64,000 nucleotides of DNA from Rhodococcus aetherivorans (GCF_011058165.1 NZ_JAALEG010000016.1:23994-87993), one strand, 5' to 3'. Numbered from the stretch's first letter, positions 54,361 through 62,817 are shown. Notes: a model not told the origin generated them from the letters alone. Made by a program: numbers and translations.

Positions 54361-55520
54361 CCAAATGCCCACGTTGTTTCACGGTGCTCCCGTCGGACCG
54401 TTACGCCTGGGCCCCGACCGCGCCGGACGAGATCGAGGTCGACGAGGTCGCGACGGTCTTCCACGGCAGCCCCGTGCGGTCTGGCAAGGTCGTCGAGCTC
54501 CAGCGGCCCTCGGGGTCCGGGGACGACTGGGCGCCGCCGGTGAGCGACGCTGAGGACAAGGCCAGCGGCCCGGTCGCCGAGGTGTGCCCGACGTGCCACT
54601 ATCGGCTACCGACCGGGTGGCGCGGCGCCCACACCACCTGCATCGCGATGGCCGGCGCCCGCGCCACCGGCAAGACCGTGTACATCGCCGTTCTCGTCAA
54701 GACCCTGCAGTTGCTCGGCGAGCGGCTCAACTGCGTGGTCGAGCCCGCGACCTCCGAGACCGAACAGGCCTACCGCGAGCTCTACGAGAGGCCGCTGTAC
54801 GAGGAACGCGGCATCCTCGAATCCACCCCCGCAGCCCACACGAGCAACCCGTACCAGCGGGAGCCGCTGATCTTCAGCCTCGGCCTGTGGAACGGCATTC
54901 GACAGTACCTGGTGCTGCGGGACGTGGCAGGGGAGGACCTCGAGAACCCGGACAACGCGCACGCCCCGCACCTGCGCTTCTTCGCGCAGGCCGACGGCGT
55001 CGTGTTCATGTTCGATCCGCTCAAGGTCGAATCCGTCCGGCAGCAGCTCCACGACCTGGTCCCGGCTCAGGAACGCGTCGGCGGCGACCCCCGCTCGGTG
55101 CTGCGGACCGTGTTGTCCATCATCGGCGACAGCACACCGAATCTTGCGATCGTCCTCTCCAAGTTCGACGCCCTGCAGGCCCTCGAGCATGTCGACGGCA
55201 GCGACTGGAGCGAGATCATGTCACAGCGCGGCGCCGCGTTCTCCCGTGACCCGAGCCTGCAGTACGCGCCCTACAACGAATCCGATGGCAGACTGCTGCA
55301 TGAGGAAGTCCGCAGCCTCCTCGACAAACTCGAAGCCCGCTCGATGGTGATGGCCGTCGACCAGCCGCACACCGGTGCCTCACTGCACAGCCGGTTCTTC
55401 GCCGTGTCGGCGCTCGGAGAGTCACCGGTCGGGGACCGACTGCACCACAGCGGGATCTCCCCCTTCCGATGCCTCGATCCGGTGCGGTGGGTGCTGGCGC
55501 AGCGTGGGGTGTGGACTTGA
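54357..55520 (+). CDS. Zinc-ribbon TRAFAC GTPase (DO-GTPase2-like)
   Basis: 387 residues from the ATG at 54357 (ATGA overlap). An N-terminal zinc ribbon has Cys4-x2-Cys7 and Cys77-x2-Cys80. The P-loop GTPase motifs follow: Walker A GARATGKT (100-107), G3 DVAGED (189-194) and G4 SKFD (268-271), the last a variant of NKxD. This pattern of zinc ribbon plus GTPase fits the Double-GTPase 2 family found with GAP1 proteins. It is the presumed nucleotide switch of the operon and its last gene. GTP as substrate is inferred from motifs. Confidence 0.85.
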   Translation: MTKCPRCFTVLPSDRYAWAPTAPDEIEVDEVATVFHGSPVRSGKVVELQRPSGSGDDWAPPVSDAEDKASGPVAEVCPTCHYRLPTGWRGAHTTCIAMAGARATGKTVYIAVLVKTLQLLGERLNCVVEPATSETEQAYRELYERPLYEERGILESTPAAHTSNPYQREPLIFSLGLWNGIRQYLVLRDVAGEDLENPDNAHAPHLRFFAQADGVVFMFDPLKVESVRQQLHDLVPAQERVGGDPRSVLRTVLSIIGDSTPNLAIVLSKFDALQALEHVDGSDWSEIMSQRGAAFSRDPSLQYAPYNESDGRLLHEEVRSLLDKLEARSMVMAVDQPHTGASLHSRFFAVSALGESPVGDRLHHSGISPFRCLDPVRWVLAQRGVWT

Positions 55521-55665
55521 GACCAGGAATCGGAGAGTCCTGCGCAGGGCCTGTAACGAAGGCAAGTGCGTGACCGATTCCCTTGTGTCCAAAGAACTTT
55601 CTATTCCTTGGGGGAAGCGCGGTAGTCACCGCGTCTACCGACCAGCCCTTTGAAGGAGACACTGC

Positions 55666-56205
55666 ATGCTGAGTACCGCTTCGCGTCTGCGTAGGACAGC
55701 TCGGGTGGGTGCCGAGAGGCACTTGCGGAACGTCGGGGTGCTCCTGGCGACCGCCAGCGCCGTGACACTGCTGTCCGGATGTGGAGCCGAGGCGGAGTCG
55801 GAGCCGTCGGCCGCCCCCACTGTCACGTCGACTTCGGCGAAGCCCGCCACGTCCTCCACTACTCGACCGGTCTTGCCGTCGTCGACGACCTCCACGCTTG
55901 CGCCTACATCGACCATTCCTCCGGCCCCGATTGCCGCTGCCACCAGCACCGTAGCGGCACAGCCGGTCGTGACGACTGTGCCCATGCCGCCGGTCGTCTG
56001 CATGAATCTCCAGGACGCACAGAACCTAATTCAGGAGCTCGGTGTGTTCTATTCGCGCAGCGTCGACGCCACCGGCCGGGGTCGAAATCAGGTGCTGGAT
56101 TCGAACTGGATCGTGGTCGGGCAGACCCCGAGCGTGGGTGAGCCGGTCGGTGAAGGGGATGCGGTGCTTTCGGTGGTCAAGATCGGTGAACCCAACCCCT
56201 GCTGA
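55666..56205 (+). CDS. PASTA-domain lipoprotein
   Basis: 179 residues from the ATG at 55666, with GAAGGAGA at good spacing. A signal peptide with lipobox LLSGC (Cys39) predicts a lipid anchor; a Ser/Thr/Pro-rich stalk (45-105) follows, then one PASTA-like domain (110-175: CMNLQDAQNLIQELGVFYS; GQTPSVGEPVGEGDAVLSVV) with two cysteines. PASTA domains bind peptidoglycan fragments or muropeptides. It follows the GTPase operon after 145 bp and could be read with it, but has its own ribosome site and a different style, so membership is uncertain. Confidence 0.75.
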   Translation: MLSTASRLRRTARVGAERHLRNVGVLLATASAVTLLSGCGAEAESEPSAAPTVTSTSAKPATSSTTRPVLPSSTTSTLAPTSTIPPAPIAAATSTVAAQPVVTTVPMPPVVCMNLQDAQNLIQELGVFYSRSVDATGRGRNQVLDSNWIVVGQTPSVGEPVGEGDAVLSVVKIGEPNPC

Positions 56206-56268
56206 GTCTCCTCGAACCGGAGCGGGCACGGAACGTGTTTGATCAATTCGTGTGCATGAAGGAGGACA

Positions 56269-57204
56269 GTGACAGACGCAGCGACAATTCGTGATGGCGT
56301 CGAAGACTTCGATACCCGGCTCCGACGCGAGGCGATGAGGTTCCTGGCTGTCCGAACCCACGACGGCCTCTACCCGATCTCGAAGGCGGAATTGCTCGAC
56401 TTCGAGATCGACGGATCCATGTTCCGGCTGATGGACCCGCAGCGCGGCATCCGCAAGCCGCGCCAGCTGGCGTCTGCCCTGTCGATCAGCACGGTATTTC
56501 GTCGAAATGGGGAGAAGCGCCCTTACGAGGATGCGGTGGGACCGGACGGACTTCTCCGCTACAAATGGACGGGCGAGAATCCAGACCACATGGACAATCG
56601 TGGTCTGCGAGCCGCCATGGATCAACAGGCTCCGTTGATTTGGTTCTTCGGCGTCGGGCCGGGTCTGTTTCAACCAGTCTTTCCGGTCTACCTGGTGGCG
56701 GAAGAACCTGCGCTGCACCAATTCGTTGTTGCCACCGAGTTTGCCCGGGACTTACACCATGTCGATTCACAGGCTGAGGCGCAGCTCCGACGGTACGTGC
56801 TGGCAGAGACCAAACGGCGCCTGCACCAACCGGTCTTTCGGGCGACGGTCATGCGGGCATACGAAACCCATTGTGCGGTGTGCGCTCTGGGTCACGGTGA
56901 GCTGCTTGATGCGGCGCATATCGTGCCCGACTCCCACGAGGAAGGAATTGCGTCTGTCAGCAACGGGCTCGCACTGTGCAAGATCCATCACGCGGCCTAC
57001 GATGCGCGGATCCTCGGAATCACGCCGGATTTTGTAGTGGAGATCCGACAAGATCTACTCGAGGAAGTTGACGGGCCGATGCTCGAACACGGTCTCAAGG
57101 AACGGCACGGCGAACGGCTCATGGTGCTCCCGACGTCTCGCGAGGAGCGACCAGACCGACGGTTGCTCGAGTTGAGCTATGGGCGATTCCGCTCGGTCGG
57201 CTGA
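56269..57204 (+). CDS. HNH endonuclease with N-terminal extension
   Basis: 311 residues from the GTG at 56269, preceded by GAAGGAGGA. The N-terminal ~160 residues (IRDGVEDFDTRLRREAMRFL; SMFRLMDPQRGIRKPRQL; LRYKWTGENPDHMDNRGLRA) form a domain common before this HNH type. The C-terminal nuclease has CAVC, LLDAAHIVPDSHEEG, and NGLALCKIHHAAYDARILG. Relatives appear in restriction/defence settings; specificity is unknown. It is 63 bp after the PASTA lipoprotein gene. Full length, in contrast to the HNH gene at 29692. Confidence 0.85.
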   Translation: MTDAATIRDGVEDFDTRLRREAMRFLAVRTHDGLYPISKAELLDFEIDGSMFRLMDPQRGIRKPRQLASALSISTVFRRNGEKRPYEDAVGPDGLLRYKWTGENPDHMDNRGLRAAMDQQAPLIWFFGVGPGLFQPVFPVYLVAEEPALHQFVVATEFARDLHHVDSQAEAQLRRYVLAETKRRLHQPVFRATVMRAYETHCAVCALGHGELLDAAHIVPDSHEEGIASVSNGLALCKIHHAAYDARILGITPDFVVEIRQDLLEEVDGPMLEHGLKERHGERLMVLPTSREERPDRRLLELSYGRFRSVG

Positions 57205-57405
57205 GCGCCGATTGCCCAGCAGTGTGGAATCTGTCATTTGATCGGGACCTGAATACAACAGGTCTGGGTGCAGTGAAAGTGGATCCGGCGAGGGGTTTTC
57301 ACCCGGCATCCGGAATCCGCATGCTGTCCGCTCGATCGTCTTGACGAGTCGGTTGTGGCCATCGACGCCGGTAAAGGGCTCACCGCTTGCGGGATGGCGT
57401 GACGA

Positions 57406-57498
57406 ATGCGTCGAGTGAGCAGCTCGGCGGATCTCGAAGTCTATGCCCGGGTCTTGTCGCTCCCGGGAACGCGCGCCGGCGCCGGCTCGGTCGGATGA
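57406..57498 (+). pseudogene. Possible N-terminal remnant of an MFS transporter
   Basis: Thirty codons from an ATG at 57406, reading MRRVSSSADLEVYARVLSLP then GTRAGAGSVG and a stop. The YARVLSLPGTRA line recalls the cytoplasmic N-terminus of actinobacterial MFS permeases, in which a first transmembrane helix would follow; here it is missing. Short and without confirming context, so tentative. Confidence 0.25.
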
Positions 57499-57554
57499 CC
57501 CGTGGTTGACCCGTGGTCTGGGTTACGAACCCCGGTGCACGGTCGGCCATGACA

Positions 57555-57601
57555 CGCCGCCCGACCGGTGGCGACTATAGTCAGCCACCGATCGGGCGGC
57601 G
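57555..57601. repeat. Near-perfect 47-nt inverted repeat
   Basis: Arms of 18 nt: CGCCGCCCGACCGGTGGC (57555-57572) and GCCACCGATCGGGCGGCG (57584-57601), one mismatch. The 11-nt centre GACTATAGTCA contains its own 10-bp palindrome GACTATAGTC. No T-run follows and no gene ends immediately upstream, so it is either a strong RNA hairpin or a two-fold protein or recombinase site. Confidence 0.7.
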
Positions 57602-57797
57602 CCATCAATGGCTTTGCCAACCTGGGGAACTCAATCGGCCGGCAGTGCCGACTACCGGGAGTTGAGCGATCGACTCGGTTGAGGAGCCGCGAGGGCGGTC
57701 GTCCTCGCGGCAGTGCCGCTGCGCCTTGCGTCAGGATGCGTCGCAAACCGGTCGGGTCAGGTTGCCCGGCCAAGATCGACGGGTCGGCCGAGTCCCA

Positions 57798-58046
57798 TTA
57801 GATGATGCGTTCCGGAGAGCCCTCGTCCAGGTCGTCCTCGCGGGGGAGCTGCCCGTCTCGATCAACTGGCCGATCGATGATTCTCTTCGACAGTTCCGCG
57901 CTCACGCGTTCCGCACGGTTCCTGAGGAAGGCGTCATAGTCATCGGACCAGACGATCTTGAGCCGTCGTATTCCACCGGTCAACTGCGGTGCCGCGTCGG
58001 GGTGGTCCGCCACACCCTCGAGGACGTTGTCGATGACCGAGAACAT
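57798..58046 (-). CDS. Small hypothetical protein overlapping a divergent gene start
   Basis: 82 residues from an ATG at 58046 (MFSVIDNVLEGVADHPDAAP; GIRRLKIVWSDDYDAFLRNR). The residues look like a folded acidic alpha/beta protein and codon third positions are GC-rich as in real genes, but the ribosome site is weak and the start overlaps the + strand gene at 58033 by 14 bp. It may be real, or a decayed 3' fragment whose start lies in lost DNA. No family recognised. Confidence 0.4.
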   Translation of the reverse strand: MFSVIDNVLEGVADHPDAAPQLTGGIRRLKIVWSDDYDAFLRNRAERVSAELSKRIIDRPVDRDGQLPREDDLDEGSPERII

Positions 58047-58659
58047 GTCTGTGCCCGCCGCGCCGTATGCACCGGAGCCAGAGTCAGAGCCCGGGCCGGT
58101 TAGGAAGCCGCGGCGCTGGCCGTGGATCCTCGGCATCGTCGCCGCCCTCGCCGTGGGCGTGGGGATCGGTGTCGCCGGTACGCCCTCCGACGAGGAGAAC
58201 CAGGCGATGATTGACACCTCCGTCGCTGCGGCGGTCTCCGATCAGCGCGCCCAACTCGCGGCCGAACAGGCGGAGGCCGCCGCAGCCCTCGACGACGCGA
58301 AAAAGCAGGCGGCGGCCGCCTCAACCGCGCAGCGCGCCGCCGACAACGCGCACGCGGCGGCAGACTCACGTTCGGCGGAACTCGACAAGCGCGAGGCAGC
58401 GTTGCTGCCGAGGGAAGCCGATGCAGCCAAATCCACATTCGGCAACGGCATGCACCTCGTCGGACGCGACATCAACCCCGGGACGTATCGAACCGCCGGC
58501 GGATCGTACTGCTATTGGGAGCGACTTTCTGGTACTTCAGGAGAGTTCGACGACATCATCACCAACGATAATGTGTCAGGGGCGTCGGTGGTGACCATCA
58601 GTTCGTCGGACGTGGCTTTCAAGTCCAATGGTTGCGGAACGTGGACCAAGATCGGGTGA
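58033..58659 (+). CDS. Single-TM protein with Ala-rich coiled coil and C-terminal beta domain
   Basis: 208 residues from the ATG at 58033 (MTENMSVPAAPYAPEPE). A Pro-rich cytosolic N-terminus, one transmembrane helix (about 28-46, WILGIVAALAVGVGIGVAG), an extracytoplasmic Ala/Gln/Lys-rich coiled coil (60-125), and a C-terminal domain of ~75 residues (GMHLVGRDINPGTYRTAGG; SYCYWERLSGTSGEFDDII) with two cysteines. The PGTYR...CYWERL motif is shared by many actinobacterial surface proteins of unknown function. Confidence 0.75.
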   Translation: MTENMSVPAAPYAPEPESEPGPVRKPRRWPWILGIVAALAVGVGIGVAGTPSDEENQAMIDTSVAAAVSDQRAQLAAEQAEAAAALDDAKKQAAAASTAQRAADNAHAAADSRSAELDKREAALLPREADAAKSTFGNGMHLVGRDINPGTYRTAGGSYCYWERLSGTSGEFDDIITNDNVSGASVVTISSSDVAFKSNGCGTWTKIG

Positions 58660-58826
58660 ATGCCGGGCCATGAGCTGGTAGTTGCAGTATCTTCGGCGTC
58701 GCATTGCCATCGGATTTGACGGGATCAGTCCGGTGTCGGCTCGAAAGGATCGGAAACGCTGGTCGTTGCAGTAGTTTTCGCTTCGATCTGCGCCTAGAGC
58801 GTTGGCGATAGTGGGACACTTCGTCG

Positions 58827-59312
58827 ATGAGGATTCCCATCGCGGTTGTCGCCTCGGTGGCTGTGGCCGTGCTCGGAGCATGCGGATCGTCGACCGGTGG
58901 TGACCCTGCTCCGGATCGCGCGGCAGCCCTTCCCAAGTCGACGACTGTTTCCACCTCCGCGGCGCGCGCGACGACGGCTCCGCCTGCCCCTCGAACCACA
59001 CGTCAAGCGGCGTCGATGGCGGAGCAGTTCGAGCAAATGACTTCGACATCATGTCGCGAGGATGTGGATCCGGTCGCGTGTATGTATGAGCGGCGCGCGT
59101 ATATCGAGTTCTTCGAGCGATCCGCGATGCGAAGCGTGGATGCGTCATATCACGAGAGCTTGAGCGAAATGCTCCAGCATGTGTACACGCAGCACGACGA
59201 ATTCGTGGCGAAGGGATGCCCGGCGAACCCGAACGCCGATGAATGCAGAATTCCGCTCATGATCTCCGATACGGTGATGGTGACTCTGGGGGCCTTGTTC
59301 TCCGTGGAATGA
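58827..59312 (+). CDS. Hypothetical lipoprotein
   Basis: 161 residues from the ATG at 58827. Signal peptide with lipobox VLGAC (Cys19), a Ser/Thr/Ala-rich spacer (20-65), and a helical domain with four cysteines (CREDVDPVACMYERRAYIEF; FVAKGCPANPNADECRIPLM). Probably lipid-anchored outside the membrane. No family recognised. Tail to tail with the DUF2510 gene, 31 bp apart. Confidence 0.65.
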   Translation: MRIPIAVVASVAVAVLGACGSSTGGDPAPDRAAALPKSTTVSTSAARATTAPPAPRTTRQAASMAEQFEQMTSTSCREDVDPVACMYERRAYIEFFERSAMRSVDASYHESLSEMLQHVYTQHDEFVAKGCPANPNADECRIPLMISDTVMVTLGALFSVE

Positions 59313-59343
59313 ACATGCGCCGACATCCGGAGCGGCGTGGCGA

Positions 59344-59964
59344 TCAGGGAGCTCCGAACCCATACGTGAAACTCCCGGTGCTCCAGTTCATGGTCGCGTG
59401 GTATTTGTAGCCGCTCATCGTGCCATCGCCGTTGTCTTTCGTTGCCGCGAAGCACTCGAATATCGTTGTCATCTCGGTGAGATCGTCGATGGAGCCACCT
59501 CCGACCGGCGAACACGACACGGAGAGGATCGGTCCATCGATGATCGACGAATTGGCGTGCTTCTCGGCCATCTGCTTGATACTTGCTTCGATCTGGGTGA
59601 CGCTTACTCTTCGCATGGAGCGCTCTGCCTCTGCGCGTCGTTCCTCCTCTGCTTTCTCGGCCGCGATCCGATCGGCTTCCCTTTGTGCTGCCGCCGACGC
59701 CGCGGCCTCGGCCGCAGCAACCTGAGCCTCGATCTCGGCATCGTGGGAGACCTTCCAGGCGATGCCCGCGACTGCCACAACCGCGAGGAGGGCCGCGATA
59801 CCCCACGTGATCGGCTTCCGTATCAGGGACTTCCAGCGTGGTGGTCCGGCGTGCGGCTGAGGGGGTGCGGGAAGATCCAACCACTGGCTGCCGTCCCAGT
59901 AGCGCATGCTGCCGTCAGGGCTCGGATACCACCCCGGAGCTGCACTATGTGCCTCGTTCGTCAT
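59344..59964 (-). CDS. DUF2510-domain membrane protein
   Basis: 206 residues. The N-terminal DUF2510 domain (residues 9-30: APGWYPSPDGSMRYWDGSQW) is typical of actinobacterial membrane proteins. One transmembrane helix (about 51-70) is followed by an Ala/Glu-rich coiled coil (75-118) and a C-terminal domain with two cysteines (ILSVSCSPVGGGSIDDLTEM; TIFECFAATKD). Topology is cytosolic DUF2510 and outside coiled coil. In build it resembles the protein at 58033, though the C-terminal domains differ. Confidence 0.8.
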   Translation of the reverse strand: MTNEAHSAAPGWYPSPDGSMRYWDGSQWLDLPAPPQPHAGPPRWKSLIRKPITWGIAALLAVVAVAGIAWKVSHDAEIEAQVAAAEAAASAAAQREADRIAAEKAEEERRAEAERSMRRVSVTQIEASIKQMAEKHANSSIIDGPILSVSCSPVGGGSIDDLTEMTTIFECFAATKDNGDGTMSGYKYHATMNWSTGSFTYGFGAP

Positions 59965-60501
59965 GCCACGGCACCTCCACGGAAGCGGCCGAAATTGCAG
60001 TGATCTCCGTAGCGAGCGTATCGCGATAGCGCTGATCAGGGCGTGATTTTGGGGACCGGTTCAAGACTGAGGTGTCACTGTCCCGCAGCGCCGTCCAGGA
60101 ATGGCTGCAGCGTGCGCACGGGATATTTGGGCGGCGATTCTCTCCATTGTTCTGTAGGTGGTACGAGGGCGACTTCCACGCCCTCCTGAATTTTGCGGTG
60201 AGAAACGATTCGGTCATCAGCTACGGAGCCGCGGGGTTACGGTTGGGCGCCGTGGCAGTTGCACCCCCGATCAGCGACGTCGGGTGGGTCGAGACCGTCG
60301 GAGCTCACAGTGGACAACCTATGCGCGGCCAGCCGTCAATCGTGTCGTCCACCGGGGAGCGAAAGTCGAGTGGTTCATGGCAACCTTGCACCCGCCGTGG
60401 CACCCTTGCACCCACTGTGGGCTGGCGCAATGGGTGCAGTCTGTGGCGAAATAGTACAAGCCTGAGCTCCGGGAGGGACGGTGCGCACCTAGAATCCGTG
60501 C
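59965..60501. other. Intergenic region upstream of the lacI-type gene
   Basis: About 540 bp with no supported gene. It holds a two-copy 20-bp tandem repeat at 60380-60419 and an inverted repeat TGCACCC-N18-GGGTGCA at 60406-60437, both close to the regulator start at 60502. Confidence 0.5.
60380..60437. repeat. Tandem 20-bp repeat plus inverted repeat upstream of lacI-type gene
   Basis: CCTTGCACCCGCCGTGG (60383-60399) and CCTTGCACCCACTGTGG (60403-60419) are copies at exactly 20-bp spacing, differing at 2 of 17 positions. The second copy's TGCACCC also pairs with GGGTGCA at 60431-60437. Two-turn spacing on one helix face suits cooperative regulator binding. Confidence 0.5.
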
Positions 60502-61554
60502 GTGGGCAACAAGTCGGTCACCAGCTACGACGTCGCGCGCGCCGCAGGCGTATCGCAGTCGACGGTGTCCCGTGCCCTCCGGGGCGACCCGCGCGTCATC
60601 GAGGAGACCCGCGAGCGCATCCAGGCGCTGGCGAAGGAGATGGGGTACGTCCCGCACATCACGGCGCGGAGTCTGATCACGCGGCGGTCGTCGTCGATCG
60701 CGGTGGTCAGTGGTGATCTGCGGAATCCGTCGTATCCGACGCTGGTGAACACGCTGCAGGACCGGTTTGCGCAGCACGACTATCGGGTGCTGCTGATGAG
60801 CGACCGGACCGAGGGGTCGCTGGAGAAGGACATCCTGGCGCTGCGGGGCGGGCTGGTGGACGGGGTCGTGTTCATCTCGGCCCGGCTGGACTCACCCATC
60901 GTGTCGGAGATGATCGACTGGAAGATCCCGCTGGTGATCCTCAACCGCGACGTCGACGGCAGCCAGGCCGGGCGGGTGGACCGGGTGACGTCGGACAACG
61001 TCGGCGGGGGACGGCTCGTCGCCGACCACCTGATCGAGTTGGGGCACCGGCGCATCGGGCTGATCTCCGGCCCGCTGGAGAATCCGAGCGTGAAGCTGCG
61101 CGAGGCCGGCTTCCGGGAAGGCCTCGACAGGCACGGCGTCTCGCTGGACGAGACGCTCGTGCACCGCGGCGCGGTGGACGCGAAGACCGGCTACGAGGGC
61201 GGCATGGAGCTGTTGAGCCGACCGGACCGGCCGACGGCGGTGTTCTGCGCAACGGACTACATGGCCTACGGCACCCTCGACGCCACCAAGCGCCTGGGCC
61301 TGCTCGTGCCCGACGACGTGTCGATCGTCGGCTACAACGACCTCGACGCGTCGGGTTGGTCGATGTTCGACCTGACGACGGTGCGCCAGCCGCTCGAGGA
61401 CATGGCCTCGGCTGCCGCCGAACTGCTGCTCGCGCGGATCGACGGCGCGGCGGGCGCTCCGGTGCACCGGAACTTCGCCGTGGAGTGGGTGCAGCGGGGG
61501 AGTGCGGCCCCCATCGGCCAAGTGGGGCGTGCGCAGTCCGTCAAAGATCGTTAA
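60502..61554 (+). CDS. LacI-family transcriptional regulator
   Basis: 350 residues from the GTG at 60502. The N-terminal DNA-binding domain (SYDVARAAGVSQSTVSRALR, residues 7-26) is complete; the sugar-binding-like core follows (SIAVVSGDLRNPSYPTLVN; DGVVFISARLD; RIGLISGPLENPSVKLR; VPDDVSIVGYNDLD). It precedes rutA by 127 bp on the same strand and may control the pyrimidine-use genes, itself, or both. The effector cannot be deduced and need not be a sugar. Confidence 0.9.
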   Translation: MGNKSVTSYDVARAAGVSQSTVSRALRGDPRVIEETRERIQALAKEMGYVPHITARSLITRRSSSIAVVSGDLRNPSYPTLVNTLQDRFAQHDYRVLLMSDRTEGSLEKDILALRGGLVDGVVFISARLDSPIVSEMIDWKIPLVILNRDVDGSQAGRVDRVTSDNVGGGRLVADHLIELGHRRIGLISGPLENPSVKLREAGFREGLDRHGVSLDETLVHRGAVDAKTGYEGGMELLSRPDRPTAVFCATDYMAYGTLDATKRLGLLVPDDVSIVGYNDLDASGWSMFDLTTVRQPLEDMASAAAELLLARIDGAAGAPVHRNFAVEWVQRGSAAPIGQVGRAQSVKDR

Positions 61555-61681
61555 CCGGGGCAACAAGTCCGTTACCCATGAGCTCCGATCCGGCAATAAC
61601 CCCTGAATACATTCGAAGTCATAGCGAGCAGGGCAACGTTGCCCCACCGCTTCTTCGAATCCCCGCAGCTTCAGGAGCGAC

Positions 61682-62767
61682 ATGGAAATCGGCGTCTTCA
61701 TCCCCATCGGCAACAACGGCTGGCTCATCTCCAAGAGCGCCCCGCAGTACATGCCGTCGTTCGAGCTCAACAAGACGATCGTGCAGAAGGCAGAGAAGCA
61801 CGGCCTCGACTTCGCCCTGTCGATGATCAAGCTCAAGGGCTTCGGCGGCGAGACCGAGTTCTGGGATCACAACCTCGAGTCGTTCACCCTCATGGCCGGC
61901 CTCGCGGCCGTCACCGAGAAGATCAAGCTGTTCGCCTCGACCCCGATCCTCACCCTCCCGCCGGCCATGGTGGCCCGCATGGCGTCGACCGTCGACTCGA
62001 TCGCCCCCGGCCGCTTCGGCGTCAACATCGTGACCGGTTGGGCGCCGAACGAATACACGCAGATGGGCCTGTGGCCGGGCGAGGAGTACTTCGGCTACCG
62101 CTACCAGCAGGCCACCGAGTACGTCACCGTCATGCGGCAGTTGTGGGCCGACGGCGTCAGCAACTTCAAGGGCGAGCACTACACGATGGACGAGTGCGTC
62201 CTCTCGCCGAGCCCCACAGGCGGCGCCGTGCCGATCGTCGCGGCCGGACAGTCCAAGAGCGGCATGAAGTTCGCCTCCGAAATGGCCGACTACAACTTCA
62301 TCATGGGCACCGGCATCAACACACCCACCGCGATCTCCGACGCCACCGCCACCCTCGTCGAGGCGGCGAACAAGACGGGCCGCGACGTCGGCGCCCTGAC
62401 GCTGTTCATGATCATCGCCGACGAGACCGACGAAGCGGCACAGGCGAAGTGGCAGGACTACCACGACAACGCCGACCTCGCCGCCCTCGGCTACATGGCC
62501 GACCAGTCCGCCGCCGACGCCACCGCCGACGACGCCTCGACCGCCAAGACCATCTCCCTGCCCGAGGGCGCGGTGAACTTCAACATGGGCACCCTCGTCG
62601 GCTCGTACGAGACCGTCGCGAAGATGCTCGACGAGGTCGCCGAGATCGAGGGCATCAAGGGCATCATGCTCACCTTCGACGACTTCGTCGAAGGCATCGA
62701 GAACTTCGGCACCCGCATCCAGCCACTGATGAAGAGCCGCACCACCGTTCAGGCCGAAGCCGCCTGA
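61682..62767 (+). CDS. rutA: Pyrimidine monooxygenase RutA
   Basis: 361 residues, about the length of E. coli RutA, from the ATG at 61682 preceded by AGGAG. A flavin-dependent luciferase-like TIM barrel with RutA-type lines [56 protein letters not shown] and [17 protein letters not shown]. RutA opens the uracil ring with O2 and reduced FMN to give ureidoacrylate (peroxyureidoacrylate), releasing pyrimidine nitrogen. A flavin reductase (RutF type) must be encoded elsewhere. A perfect hairpin follows the stop codon. Confidence 0.92.
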   Translation: MEIGVFIPIGNNGWLISKSAPQYMPSFELNKTIVQKAEKHGLDFALSMIKLKGFGGETEFWDHNLESFTLMAGLAAVTEKIKLFASTPILTLPPAMVARMASTVDSIAPGRFGVNIVTGWAPNEYTQMGLWPGEEYFGYRYQQATEYVTVMRQLWADGVSNFKGEHYTMDECVLSPSPTGGAVPIVAAGQSKSGMKFASEMADYNFIMGTGINTPTAISDATATLVEAANKTGRDVGALTLFMIIADETDEAAQAKWQDYHDNADLAALGYMADQSAADATADDASTAKTISLPEGAVNFNMGTLVGSYETVAKMLDEVAEIEGIKGIMLTFDDFVEGIENFGTRIQPLMKSRTTVQAEAA

Positions 62768-62775
62768 CTTCGAGC

Positions 62776-62817
62776 GGCGGGTGGGGGCGCGTGCACCGAT
62801 CCGCGCCCCCACCCGCC
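62776..62817 (+). terminator. 16-bp perfect hairpin between rutA and the nitrilase gene
   Basis: GGCGGGTGGGGGCGCG (62776-62791) pairs without mismatch with CGCGCCCCCACCCGCC (62802-62817) around a 10-nt loop. It begins 8 nt after the rutA stop and ends 11 nt before the GGAGG of the next gene. Likely a partial terminator or RNA-stabilising hairpin that lowers expression downstream. No T-run. Confidence 0.75.

Larger units (their letters stand above)
57205..57797. other. Gene-poor region with a long palindrome
   Basis: No intact gene is supported in ~590 bp. Its contents are a possible MFS transporter N-terminal fragment at 57406-57498 and a 47-nt near-perfect inverted repeat at 57555-57601. 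Open frames on the minus strand (57441-57773) are Pro/Arg-rich shadow sequence. Confidence 0.5.

Noticed and set aside
39409..55520. vWA operon considered as a MoxR-vWA ternary system or a Mg-chelatase-like locus
   Set aside because: No AAA+ MoxR or chelatase ATPase is present; the nucleotide-binding members are a TRAFAC GTPase and a tubulin-like protein.
57441..57773. 110-codon minus-strand frame
   Set aside because: Pro/Arg-rich, no start signal, and it spans the long palindrome; no resemblance to a known protein.
60380..60419. Two-copy repeat considered as a CRISPR remnant
   Set aside because: Only two directly adjacent 20-bp units, no spacer and no cas gene in the window.
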